A DNA stretch of 5,262 nt, taken from the NCBI GenBank assembly GCA_002085305.1, contig NATJ01000117.1:1-5262 (forward strand), given 5' to 3'. Source of the stretch: Epsilonproteobacteria bacterium 4484_65. GTDB taxonomy: Bacteria > Campylobacterota > Campylobacteria > Campylobacterales > Sulfurovaceae. The notes beneath the pieces were generated by a model. It was given only the letters and a program-made list of their open reading frames with translations, did no database searches and was not told the origin of the DNA. This document shows positions 1-5,262 of this stretch, piece by piece; the stretch's first letter is position 1; each line of letters opens with the position of its first letter. The translations under genes were made by a program, and so were the position numbers.

Positions 1-1905
1 AAATCACTCTTCTTGGCAAATATGTCACATGAAATTCGTACTCCACTCAACGGTATTGTTGGCTTTACTGAAATACTAAGAAGTACAGATCTTGACTCAG
101 AACAAAAAGAGTTCCTTTCCATCATTGATAAAAGTTCAGAAAACCTTCTAAGTATTATCAATAACATTCTTGACCTTTCAAAGATCGAGAGTAATAAAAT
201 TGAAATTGAAAATATAGTATTTGATGCAGCTGAAGAGTTCGAGAGTGCTATTGAAACGTATGCTGTTAATGCAGCTGAGAAAAATATTGATCTTAACTTT
301 TATATGGATCCAACTATCAGTAATAAACTTAAAGGTGATCCAACAAAGATCAAAGAGATCATCATTAATCTTCTTAGTAATGCCATTAAATTCACTAGTT
401 ATGGCGGAACCATTAATCTTGATATTCAAAAAGTACAAGCTGGAGATACTCCGTATCCTAGAATCAAATTTTCTGTTCAAGACAATGGTATCGGTATGAC
501 AAAAGACCAACAATCACGTATTTTTGATGCATTTTCTCAAGCAGATGTTTCTGTTACCAGAAAATACGGTGGTACAGGCCTTGGACTGACCATTTCCAGT
601 CAATTTGTTGAACTTATGGGTGGCCAGCTTGAACTTGAAAGTGCAAAAGATCATGGTACAACATTCTATTTTGACATACCACTTGAAGAAGTAACATCAC
701 CAGAAACAAACTATACACAGGCATTCACTGATATGACTATCGGTAAATATGAACAAGAGATCCCAACAAAACTGGACAACAACTTAGAAACATACTTTGA
801 ATACTTTGGTCCTACAGTAAAACATTTTGAATCTGTAGGTGAACTCAAAGAGTTAAATGATGATAATGTATGTAAGAGTTATTGGATCGATATAGATAAG
901 GCAAAACAAAACATTTTAGATGCGATCGTCAATATTGACAAATCTAAACTTATCGTAATGGCTAATGTAACCAGTCGTAATAAGATCGAAGAGATGGGTA
1001 TTGATCAGAATAACGTCATTTTCAAACCTGTTACCCTTACGAAACTTAAAAATATACTAAGTAAAAGTGCAAGTACAGTACCTCAGCTTATTGATGAAGC
1101 TCTACCGGTTCATGCAACAAAATTTGATGCTAAAGTCTTAGTTACTGAAGACAACATCATTAACCAAAAACTCATCAAACGTATTTTAGAAGAACATGGT
1201 ATGACCGTTGACTTGGCCAATAATGGTCTTGAATGTTTTGAAAAACGAAGAAACAAAGAGTATGATCTTCTTTTTATGGATATTCAAATGCCGGTAATGG
1301 ATGGGATAGAAGCAACACATGAAATACTTGACTATGAAGAAGATGAAGAGTTACCACATATTCCTATCGTTGCCTTGACAGCAAATGCACTTAAAGGAGA
1401 CAGGGAAAGATTCCTGGGTGAGGGAATGGATGAGTATATCACCAAGCCGATTGAAACCAGTGAATTGCTTTATGTCTTAAATAAGTTTTTGTCGGATAAA
1501 GCAAAAATAGTATCTGTTAAAGAAAAGAGCAAAGTCTCTGAAGAAAGTAAAGATATTCCAAAAGAAGCTGCACCTGAAGTTCATATAGTAAAAGATGAAC
1601 CAATTCTCTTAGATGAACTTGTGATGGATACATCTACAGAGAAAAAAATATTGATCGCTAAAAAGTTTCTTTTAGAAAGCAGAGTCTTAACTAAAGTCAT
1701 TAAGAATTTAGGGTACGACTATAAAACATTAGATAATGTAGATTTACTTGAAAGCGAACTTTTATCAGGTGAATATGACATACTCTTCAGTGATGCAGGG
1801 CTCATTACAGAAGATATCAGTCAGTCCAATGACAACCTAGCTATAATCACTTCTGGAAGTTCAAAAGAAGAGATTGAAGATCTTATTAAAAAACATAGAG
1901 GATAA
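1..1905 (+). CDS. Hybrid sensor histidine kinase with several receiver domains, 5' end missing
   Basis: The reading frame is open from base 1 and ends at TAA 1903-1905 (634 codons visible), so the start and any sensor domain lie upstream; the TTG at 13 is an internal Leu codon. Numbering codons from base 1, the DHp helix carries the phosphorylated His10 in SHEIRTP. The HATPase domain (about 115-230) has the N box [10 protein letters not shown] (Asn127), the G1 box DNGIGM (161-166), an F box FDAFSQAD and the G2 box GGTGLGL (190-196), so the kinase core looks active. Residues about 244-357 resemble a degenerate receiver. A canonical receiver follows (about 378-495) with Glu383/Asp384, phospho-acceptor Asp427 (MDIQMP), Thr460 and Lys482. 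After a Glu/Lys-rich linker, residues 548-630 form a second degenerate receiver that keeps an Asp (598) but has AKK where the acidic pair should be. There is no Hpt or output domain. Kinase and receiver assignments are secure; the signal sensed is unknown. Confidence 0.95.
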   Translation, partial: KSLFLANMSHEIRTPLNGIVGFTEILRSTDLDSEQKEFLSIIDKSSENLLSIINNILDLSKIESNKIEIENIVFDAAEEFESAIETYAVNAAEKNIDLNFYMDPTISNKLKGDPTKIKEIIINLLSNAIKFTSYGGTINLDIQKVQAGDTPYPRIKFSVQDNGIGMTKDQQSRIFDAFSQADVSVTRKYGGTGLGLTISSQFVELMGGQLELESAKDHGTTFYFDIPLEEVTSPETNYTQAFTDMTIGKYEQEIPTKLDNNLETYFEYFGPTVKHFESVGELKELNDDNVCKSYWIDIDKAKQNILDAIVNIDKSKLIVMANVTSRNKIEEMGIDQNNVIFKPVTLTKLKNILSKSASTVPQLIDEALPVHATKFDAKVLVTEDNIINQKLIKRILEEHGMTVDLANNGLECFEKRRNKEYDLLFMDIQMPVMDGIEATHEILDYEEDEELPHIPIVALTANALKGDRERFLGEGMDEYITKPIETSELLYVLNKFLSDKAKIVSVKEKSKVSEESKDIPKEAAPEVHIVKDEPILLDELVMDTSTEKKILIAKKFLLESRVLTKVIKNLGYDYKTLDNVDLLESELLSGEYDILFSDAGLITEDISQSNDNLAIITSGSSKEEIEDLIKKHRG

Positions 1906-1910
1906 AATAA

Positions 1911-2282
1911 ATGGCATTAAAAGTATTGATCGTTGATGATGATTTCATCAACCGAAAGTTATTACACACTCTTTTAAAAAAGAATTCCAGTGTGACAGAT
2001 ATGGTAGAAGCAGAAAATGGTTCAGACGCACTGGATAAATTAAAAAAAGATCCTGATATCAATCTTATTTTATTAGACATTATGATGCCGATCGTTGATG
2101 GCATAGAATTTCTAAAGATCTTTAGATCAGATATGGAAAATGGTCATATTCCTGTGATCGTACTCTCAACAGATGACACAAGAAAAACGGAAGTATTTGA
2201 CAATGGTGCAAATGATTTCTTAAGAAAGCCTGTCAAAGAAGAGATGCTCTCTGCTAAAATTGCACAGTGGTCTCAAACATAG
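1911..2282 (+). CDS. Single-domain response regulator (CheY-like receiver)
   Basis: This 123-residue protein is a stand-alone receiver without an output domain. The acidic pocket is Asp9/Asp10 in IVDDD, the phospho-acceptor is Asp56 in LLDIMMP, the switch residue is Ser86 or Thr87 in VIVLSTDD, and the conserved Lys is Lys106 in FLRKPV. All catalytic positions are present, so it should accept phosphate and probably acts through a protein partner. The ATG at 1911 is supported by AGAGGA at 1897-1902, eight bases upstream, which overlaps the stop region of the kinase gene. Only five bases separate the two genes, so they are almost certainly co-transcribed and translationally linked. The likely role is phosphate acceptor or shuttle for the adjacent hybrid kinase, but that pairing is inferred from adjacency. 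It need not be chemotaxis CheY, since several CheY-like proteins of this length exist per genome. Confidence 0.93.
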   Translation: MALKVLIVDDDFINRKLLHTLLKKNSSVTDMVEAENGSDALDKLKKDPDINLILLDIMMPIVDGIEFLKIFRSDMENGHIPVIVLSTDDTRKTEVFDNGANDFLRKPVKEEMLSAKIAQWSQT

Positions 2283-2295
2283 ACCATAATACTAA

Positions 2296-2334
2296 AATTT
2301 CTAGTTCCCGAATACAGTTTGGGAACTAGAAATT
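2296..2334. terminator. Bidirectional intrinsic terminator between the kinase/regulator operon and lon
   Basis: A perfect 14-bp inverted repeat pairs 2296-2309 (AATTTCTAGTTCCC) with 2321-2334. The stem can extend three pairs inward (G-U, A-U, A-U), leaving a five-base loop. On the plus strand it is followed by a T-rich run (CTTCTTATTTATTTTA), and on the minus strand by TTTAGTATTAT. It starts 13 bases after the regulator stop and ends 8 bases before the lon stop, so it fits termination of both convergent units. Confidence 0.88.
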
Positions 2335-2342
2335 CTTCTTAT

Positions 2343-3488
2343 TTATTTTATAAACACCTCTTTTAAAACTTCATCTACAGTTGAAACTCCGATTATTCTA
2401 ATATTATTTTTTACTTCATTTGGTATATCATCTAAATCCCGTTCAACATTTTTCATAGGAATAAGCGCTTTAGATACACCTGCTTTATAGGCAGCGATAA
2501 GTTTCTCTTTCAATCCACCGATAGGAAGCACTTTTCCTGTCAATGTTACTTCACCTGTCATAGCTACTTTATTGTCTATTTTTTTAGCACTCAAAATAGA
2601 CGCTATAGCACTTACCATGGCAATCCCTGCACTTGGCCCATCTTTTGGTGTTGCACCCTCAGGAACATGAATATGCAGATCATAACGCTTATAGACTTCA
2701 CTTGGGTCTATGGTTATACGATCTTCCCTCTCTTTTAAAGTATGTGGTATGGTTGAAGGGGAGATGGCTAACTTTTTTTCATCTATCAGTATCTTTACGA
2801 CAGAGTGTGCGATACGCACAGACTCTTTCATCACATCACCAAGGCTCCCCGTCAGTTGCAACGTACCCTTCCCTTTAATTTTTATGGCTTCTATTGTGAG
2901 CACATCTCCACCCACCGCTGTCCATGCAAGCCCGGAGACAACCCCTACCTGCGGCTTGGTATCAACTAAAGAAATTTCAAATACTTTTTTATCTGTAAAT
3001 TTTTCCAAATTCTTTTTAGTGATACTTATTTTATCTTTTGTTCTGTTTTCTAAAAGTTTTCTGGCACTTTTTCTCATAAGCGAAGCAATTCTGCGACGTA
3101 GATTTCTCACACCTGCTTCTCTGGTGTATTCATCTATCAATATTTTTAACGCTTTATCGCTAATAGAAAACTCTCTGCGTTTCAAAGCATGTTTTTTAAG
3201 CTCCTGAGGGATAAGATAACGTTTGGCTATTTCAAACTTCTCTTTAGGGGTATAGGAGTTCAGTCCTATAAACTCCATCCTGTCACGCAGTGGCGCCGGT
3301 ATGCGCCCCACATCATTTGCTGTAGCAATAAAAATGGCTTTACTGAGATCAATATTAAAATTCAGATAATAATCACGATACTTGCTGTTTTGTTCAGGGT
3401 CAAGTATCTCCAGCAGTGCCGCAGTCGGGTCACCTCTCATACTGCGCCCTACTTTGTCTATCTCATCGAGCACAATGACAGGATCCAT
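2343..3488 (-). CDS. lon: Lon C-terminal fragment (AAA+ remainder and Ser-Lys protease domain, no Walker A)
   Basis: This 381-residue frame can begin at ATG 3488; upstream it is open only to a TGA near 3545, and the Lon-like codons GLIEAKS precede the ATG. It has Walker B VIVLDEID (residues 4-11), sensor 1 in FIATAND (Asn58), the arginine-finger region PLRDR, and the sensor 2 segment GVRNLRR. The protease domain has catalytic Ser286 in PKDGPSAG and Lys329 in GGLKEKL, 43 residues apart exactly as in E. coli Lon (Ser679, Lys722). With no Walker A it cannot bind ATP normally. The ATG lies 11 bases past the stop of the N-terminal fragment, with a purine run (GGAGAGGGG) about 18 bases upstream, so weak re-initiation is possible. 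It ends at TAA 2343-2345 beside the shared terminator. Confidence 0.85.
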   Translation of the reverse strand: MDPVIVLDEIDKVGRSMRGDPTAALLEILDPEQNSKYRDYYLNFNIDLSKAIFIATANDVGRIPAPLRDRMEFIGLNSYTPKEKFEIAKRYLIPQELKKHALKRREFSISDKALKILIDEYTREAGVRNLRRRIASLMRKSARKLLENRTKDKISITKKNLEKFTDKKVFEISLVDTKPQVGVVSGLAWTAVGGDVLTIEAIKIKGKGTLQLTGSLGDVMKESVRIAHSVVKILIDEKKLAISPSTIPHTLKEREDRITIDPSEVYKRYDLHIHVPEGATPKDGPSAGIAMVSAIASILSAKKIDNKVAMTGEVTLTGKVLPIGGLKEKLIAAYKAGVSKALIPMKNVERDLDDIPNEVKNNIRIIGVSTVDEVLKEVFIK

Positions 3489-3499
3489 ACTTTTGGCTT

Positions 3500-4408
3500 C
3501 TATAAGCCCCTCTCCAAATAACTTTGCACAACATGTGCTTCACCACTCTCCGGATGCATACGTGCAAAACGGTCTAACTGCTTGCTTATCTCTTTAAATG
3601 CATCTTCCTGCATATGTGGCTTAAGTGCTTCTACCTTTTCTCTAAAAGTAGCGATTTCCTCTTCACGCTGCGTATCCATGCCCAACTCTTGCTGTATCTC
3701 TTTAAGCTGCTCTTTTAAGAAATACTCTTTGTTGGTCTGTTCTATTTTGGTATGTACTTTTGTACGTATCTCTCTTTGTACTTTGGCTGACTCTATCTCT
3801 GAAGTAACAACATCCACAAGCCCAAGCAATCTTTTTTCGATATTTGGTTCTACGTAAAGGGCATATGCGACCTCTTTATCCAGTTTCAACATCGAAGAAA
3901 CAAGGTCTGCGATACGATGGGGCTCATCATTTTCCTCTATAGTACGCACAAGGTCTGCAGGAAAATTACTACTTAAAGAGGAGAGTGTTTTTATCTTGTC
4001 ACGCAAGATCCCCATCAAAGCATCTACTTTGAGCTGATTATAGCTATCGAGTTTTACGATATCTATGGTAGCACGGTTAAACTCACCTTCTTGTGGGTTC
4101 AATATCTCTCCACGTGCAAGTCCCTGAAAAAGTATCTTTACTCTACCATCAGGGATGTGTACTTTTCGCATGATGGAACCAACCACCCCTACTTTATACA
4201 TGGCATCAAAATCACGACTTCCTTCTTTGCCTGCCATAGAAGAGGTTACAAAAAGTAAAGAGTTGTTTTCCATCGCATCTGTAGCAGCATCTATATCTTT
4301 TTGATTGGTTAAAAAAATAGGGCTTATCATAAAAGGGTAGAGAAAAAGTTCATCTTCTACTACGATGGGTAATGTGTTCGGGAATGCGTCATAATCACTG
4401 AGTTGCAT
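3500..4408 (-). CDS. lon: Lon N-terminal fragment (substrate-binding LAN domain and coiled coil)
   Basis: This 302-residue piece begins at ATG 4408, preceded five bases upstream by a good Shine-Dalgarno AAAGGA (4414-4419 on the plus strand). Its opening, with LPIVVEDELFLYPFMISPIFL, is typical of epsilonproteobacterial Lon. Residues to about 190 form the LON substrate-binding domain (note VGVVGSIMR and PDGRVKILFQGLARG). Residues about 200-290 form the long helical region, including EYFLKEQLKEIQQELG, a hallmark of Lon. The frame runs to VVQSYLE, where intact Lon proteins continue with a Trp and the AAA+ domain, then reads three junction codons (Arg-Gly-Leu) and stops. It carries no ATPase or protease residues. 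If translated it might still bind substrates or poison hexamers, but that is speculation. Confidence 0.85.
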   Translation of the reverse strand: MQLSDYDAFPNTLPIVVEDELFLYPFMISPIFLTNQKDIDAATDAMENNSLLFVTSSMAGKEGSRDFDAMYKVGVVGSIMRKVHIPDGRVKILFQGLARGEILNPQEGEFNRATIDIVKLDSYNQLKVDALMGILRDKIKTLSSLSSNFPADLVRTIEENDEPHRIADLVSSMLKLDKEVAYALYVEPNIEKRLLGLVDVVTSEIESAKVQREIRTKVHTKIEQTNKEYFLKEQLKEIQQELGMDTQREEEIATFREKVEALKPHMQEDAFKEISKQLDRFARMHPESGEAHVVQSYLERGL

Positions 4409-4420
4409 ATAAATCCTTTA

Positions 4421-4441
4421 AATTAGAAATTAGAAATTAAA
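4421..4441. repeat. Short tandem repeat upstream of lon
   Basis: Three consecutive 7-bp units read AATTAGA, AATTAGA, AATTAAA on the plus strand. They begin two bases beyond the lon Shine-Dalgarno sequence and fill most of the 44-bp gap between the bamD remnant and lon. They may be only AT-rich spacer; copy-number change here would alter the distance between the two genes but not the lon ribosome site. Confidence 0.55.
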
Positions 4442-4456
4442 AGCCCAGGCTTTTAA
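4437..4456. other. Small perfect hairpin at the bamD stop codon
   Basis: TTAAAAGCC (4437-4445) and GGCTTTTAA (4448-4456) are perfect 9-bp complements separated by CA, and the bamD stop (4453-4455) sits in one arm. On the minus strand the hairpin is followed by AT-rich sequence (TTTCTAATTTC) and not a clean T run, so it could be a weak attenuator or processing site between bamD and lon. A two-base loop means the innermost pairs must open. Confidence 0.5.
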
Positions 4457-4905
4457 TCAAAGACCATTCCAATAATCCCTTGTTCAGGTGGTGTGATATC
4501 AGTCATTCCTACAACAGAACCACTGTTTTTTTCTCTATATATCTTTGCGCCTTCAGGCTTACCTGTCCTGTCGTAAAGCGCTGCTATATTTTCATTGAGC
4601 AAGTACTGGCTCATATGCAGTCTTATCAGTATGGTGTTCACAAGCGGTGCATAGGCTGAACCCGGGTATCTTAAGAGGTATTTATTTGCATTGCTTATAC
4701 TATCCATAATAAGCTTTTGGTCTTTATAGACATCTTTTACCCCAAGAAATGACGCTTTGAGTTTCATAAAGTCTGTATATTCACGGCTTCCATGCTCACC
4801 ATAACGTTTATTATATTCATCAAGATAGTAGTTTGCCAAAAGGTATTTTTCATCATTCATATGTGCATGTGCAAGCATCATAATAATACTCTTCTTTAAA
4901 TTCAT
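4453..4905 (-). CDS. bamD: BamD (ComL) outer-membrane assembly lipoprotein, N-terminally truncated or chimeric
   Basis: From about MMLAHAHMNDEKYLLANYY onward this 150-residue frame matches Campylobacterota BamD, the periplasmic TPR-like lipoprotein of the outer-membrane protein insertion complex. It keeps helix-repeat signatures such as YYLDEYNKRYG, RYPGSAYAPLVNT and YLLNENIAALYDRTGKPEGAKIY, the last marking the BamD C-terminus. Full-length homologues are about 210-220 residues and start with a signal peptide and lipobox Cys; these and the first repeat (about 65-70 residues) are absent. An in-frame TAG lies two codons upstream of the ATG, and no BamD-like coding sequence appears upstream in any frame. 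The ATG has its own Shine-Dalgarno GAGG (4912-4915, six-base spacing) under a Fur-like box. The first few codons (MNLKKSII) are therefore probably from another gene, perhaps a secreted iron-uptake protein. Its position before lon matches H. pylori comL-lon. Without a signal peptide the product cannot act in BAM. Confidence 0.8.
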   Translation of the reverse strand: MNLKKSIIMMLAHAHMNDEKYLLANYYLDEYNKRYGEHGSREYTDFMKLKASFLGVKDVYKDQKLIMDSISNANKYLLRYPGSAYAPLVNTILIRLHMSQYLLNENIAALYDRTGKPEGAKIYREKNSGSVVGMTDITPPEQGIIGMVFD

Positions 4906-4924
4906 ATCCTACCTCATTTGCATA

Positions 4925-4939
4925 TAATAATTATTATCA
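4925..4939 (-). promoter_or_regulatory. Fur-like operator
   Basis: On the minus strand this reads TGATAATAATTATTA, matching the classical Fur 7-1-7 motif TGATAATnATTATCA at all but one specified base. On the plus strand it matches the H. pylori Fur consensus TAATAATnATTATTA, also with one mismatch. The core ATAATAATTATTAT (4924-4937) is a perfect palindrome. It overlaps a candidate -10 (4936-4941) and lies 19 bases before the ATG at 4905, the usual place for repression by iron-loaded Fur. AT-richness makes chance matches easier, hence the moderate confidence. Confidence 0.6.
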
Positions 4940-4941
4940 TA
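4936..4941 (-). promoter_or_regulatory. Candidate -10 element for the truncated bamD frame
   Basis: TATGAT on the minus strand overlaps the Fur-like box and would start transcription near 4929, giving a leader of about 24 bases that includes the GAGG ribosome site. No clear -35 is seen, which is common for Campylobacterota sigma-70 promoters. Confidence 0.4.
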
Positions 4942-5064
4942 GCTCAAAGTATGTAAAAAGCGTATTAGGTTTAGAGATAATTTAAAAAAGTTCCAGGATT
5001 TTATACCAAAACAATCTTTATTTCTCCGCAACAGAATGAGCATATGATGCATAACTTTGAGCTA
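4940..5064. repeat. 11-bp inverted repeat in the divergent intergenic region
   Basis: TAGCTCAAAGT (4940-4950) and ACTTTGAGCTA (5054-5064) are exact reverse complements, 103 bases apart. Read outward, each copy of ACTTTGAGCTA runs into a -10-like hexamer: TATGAT (4941-4936) on the minus strand and TAAAAT (5063-5068) on the plus strand. This looks like a shared promoter or operator element in two divergent promoters, although chance in AT-rich DNA is not excluded. Confidence 0.45.
4998..5011 (-). promoter_or_regulatory. Second candidate minus-strand promoter with extended -10
   Basis: The minus strand reads TTTTGGTATAAAAT, an extended -10 (TGGTATAAA) like those of Campylobacterota. Transcription would start near 4992 and run about 85 bases to the ATG at 4905, passing over the Fur-like box. 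It could be an alternative promoter for the minus-strand unit or the promoter of an unseen small transcript. Confidence 0.35.
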
Positions 5065-5068
5065 AAAT
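5063..5068 (+). promoter_or_regulatory. Candidate -10 for the riboswitch transcript
   Basis: TAAAAT follows the plus-strand copy of the inverted repeat and would start transcription near 5075, about 65 bases before the aptamer. A second candidate is TGGTATGCT at 5111-5119, an extended -10 that would place the start near 5126, only about 15 bases before the aptamer. The sequence does not decide between them. Confidence 0.3.
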
Positions 5069-5139
5069 TAGTGTAATCTGCAATAAACAATTATAGTTTT
5101 ATATTAGCTATGGTATGCTTTAGTTAAGTATTACATAAT

Positions 5140-5207
5140 GAAAAGCCAAACCTAGTGCAAACTAAGGACGGAAAGCCACGGGTCTCTTGCAGACAGCCGG
5201 GTTACCA
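5140..5207 (+). ncRNA. Cyclic di-GMP-I (GEMM-I) riboswitch aptamer
   Basis: The sequence aligns block by block with the Vibrio Vc2 aptamer as I remember it. CCAAACC (5146-5152) is followed by a UAGU/ACUA stem capped by a GNRA loop GCAA (5157-5160). Next comes GGACGGAAAGCC (5166-5177), then a GUCU/AGAC hairpin (5182-5185 with 5191-5194), and finally the hallmark CAGCCGGGTTACC (5194-5206), which contains the tetraloop-receptor side and the ligand-contacting C. The G and A equivalent to Vc2 G20 and A47 fall at 5145 and 5172 and are kept. The base pair next to them is C-G here (5146-5171) and G-C in Vc2, a compensatory change. The RNA binds the second messenger c-di-GMP and controls the downstream gene, which lies at or past the right edge. 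The outer P1 helix is weak, so the ends are approximate. Confidence 0.9.
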
Positions 5208-5209
5208 AA

Positions 5210-5231
5210 ACGTAAGTGATAGCACTTATGT
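5210..5231 (+). promoter_or_regulatory. Hairpin after the aptamer, candidate expression platform
   Basis: ACGTAAGTG (5210-5218) pairs with CACTTATGT (5223-5231) over nine base pairs including one G-U, with loop ATAG. Only CATCATTTTC follows, a weak T run, so it is not a convincing intrinsic terminator. The ATG at 5228-5230 lies in the 3' arm and a GTGA (5216-5219) in the 5' arm and loop, so the hairpin could hide a start codon. GTAA (5212-5215) could instead pair with TTAC (5131-5134) to close aptamer helix P1, giving two exclusive states. This mechanism is inferred. Confidence 0.45.
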
Positions 5232-5262
5232 CATCATTTTCATCAGATGTACATACACATTT
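5228..5262 (+). CDS. Possible start of the riboswitch-controlled gene, cut by the window edge
   Basis: From ATG 5228 the frame stays open to the window end (11 full codons, beginning MSSFSSDVHTH). The only ribosome-site candidate is GTGA at 5216-5219, eight bases upstream. A second ATG at 5247 lies in another frame with no clear Shine-Dalgarno sequence. Eleven codons cannot identify a protein, and the true start may be further downstream; this is entered only because it sits directly behind the aptamer. Confidence 0.2.
   Translation, partial: MSSFSSDVHTH

Larger units (their letters stand above)
2343..4408 (-). pseudogene. lon: lon, ATP-dependent protease La, disrupted by an internal out-of-frame deletion
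   Basis: Together the two fragments cover the N-terminal substrate-binding domain and the C-terminal ATPase remainder plus protease domain of a Campylobacterota-type Lon, a cytoplasmic hexameric AAA+ serine protease. The N-terminal piece stops at TAG 3500-3502, just after MHPESGEAHVVQSYLE. The C-terminal frame resumes with GLIEAKSMDPVIVLDEID. In known Lon proteins roughly 110 residues lie between these points (from memory of E. coli Lon), including the Walker A loop GPPGVGKT and the first half of the AAA+ core. Those codons occur in no frame here, so a single-base error or ribosomal frameshift cannot restore the protein. The rest of the sequence is well conserved with no other stops, which suggests a recent event or an assembly misjoin. 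Neither fragment should have ATP-driven protease activity. Confidence 0.85.

Noticed and set aside
178..513. Minus-strand open frame inside the kinase gene
   Set aside because: It lies wholly opposite the conserved HATPase coding sequence, has no recognisable domain or ribosome site, and its composition is that of an antisense shadow.
2633..3207. Plus-strand open frames opposite the Lon protease domain
   Set aside because: They are antisense to conserved Lon motifs (Ser286, Lys329, sensor 2) and show no domain of their own.
3488..3502. Programmed frameshift or single-base sequencing error joining the two lon frames
   Set aside because: Joining the frames here would still leave out Walker A and about 110 residues, so neither explanation restores a normal Lon.
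4910..4921. Mini-ORF ATG CAA ATG AGG TAG in the minus-strand leader (4923-4909)
   Set aside because: It has only four codons, overlaps the ribosome site, and has no sign of an attenuator peptide.
5134..5139. CATAAT as the -10 of the riboswitch transcript
   Set aside because: Transcription would begin at about 5146, inside the aptamer, and would lose the conserved 5' side of the binding pocket.
1..5262. tRNA, rRNA, CRISPR array or insertion sequence
   Set aside because: No cloverleaf with a CCA-type acceptor, no regularly spaced repeats, and no transposase frame or terminal inverted repeats were seen, even next to the damaged genes.

Overview
The window is AT-rich, and its clearest markers point to a Campylobacterota bacterium (the former Epsilonproteobacteria), probably a free-living Sulfurovum- or Sulfurimonas-like organism. 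A bamD-type gene lies directly upstream of lon, the order known from Helicobacter pylori (comL then lon). The Lon N-terminus is also of the epsilonproteobacterial type. The genus is an inference; nothing in the window fixes it.

Left part, plus strand (1-2282): the 3' part of a large hybrid histidine kinase, entering from outside the window, followed five bases later by a single-domain CheY-like response regulator. The visible kinase runs DHp, HATPase, degenerate receiver, canonical receiver, acidic/basic linker, second degenerate receiver. The pair ends at a strong hairpin (2296-2334) that also serves the convergent lon on the minus strand.

Middle part, minus strand (4905 down to 2343): the C-terminal two thirds of bamD followed by lon, both damaged. 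lon is split into an N-terminal piece (3500-4408) and a C-terminal piece (2343-3488) in different frames. About 110 residues that should lie between them, including the Walker A loop, are absent, so this is an internal deletion and not a simple frameshift. bamD lacks its lipoprotein signal and first repeats. Its remaining part begins instead with a start codon, Shine-Dalgarno sequence and Fur-like box that look borrowed from an iron-regulated gene. The two lesions side by side mean either a decayed or duplicated locus, or wrongly joined assembly pieces.

Right part (4906-5262): no complete gene. It holds the Fur-like box with a minus-strand promoter, an 11-bp inverted repeat placed next to divergent -10-like hexamers, and a well-conserved cyclic di-GMP-I (GEMM-I) riboswitch aptamer on the plus strand at about 5140-5207. 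The aptamer is followed by a hairpin that could be the expression platform. The controlled gene lies at or beyond the right edge. The divergent region therefore appears to join an iron-responsive promoter on one side with a c-di-GMP-responsive leader on the other.
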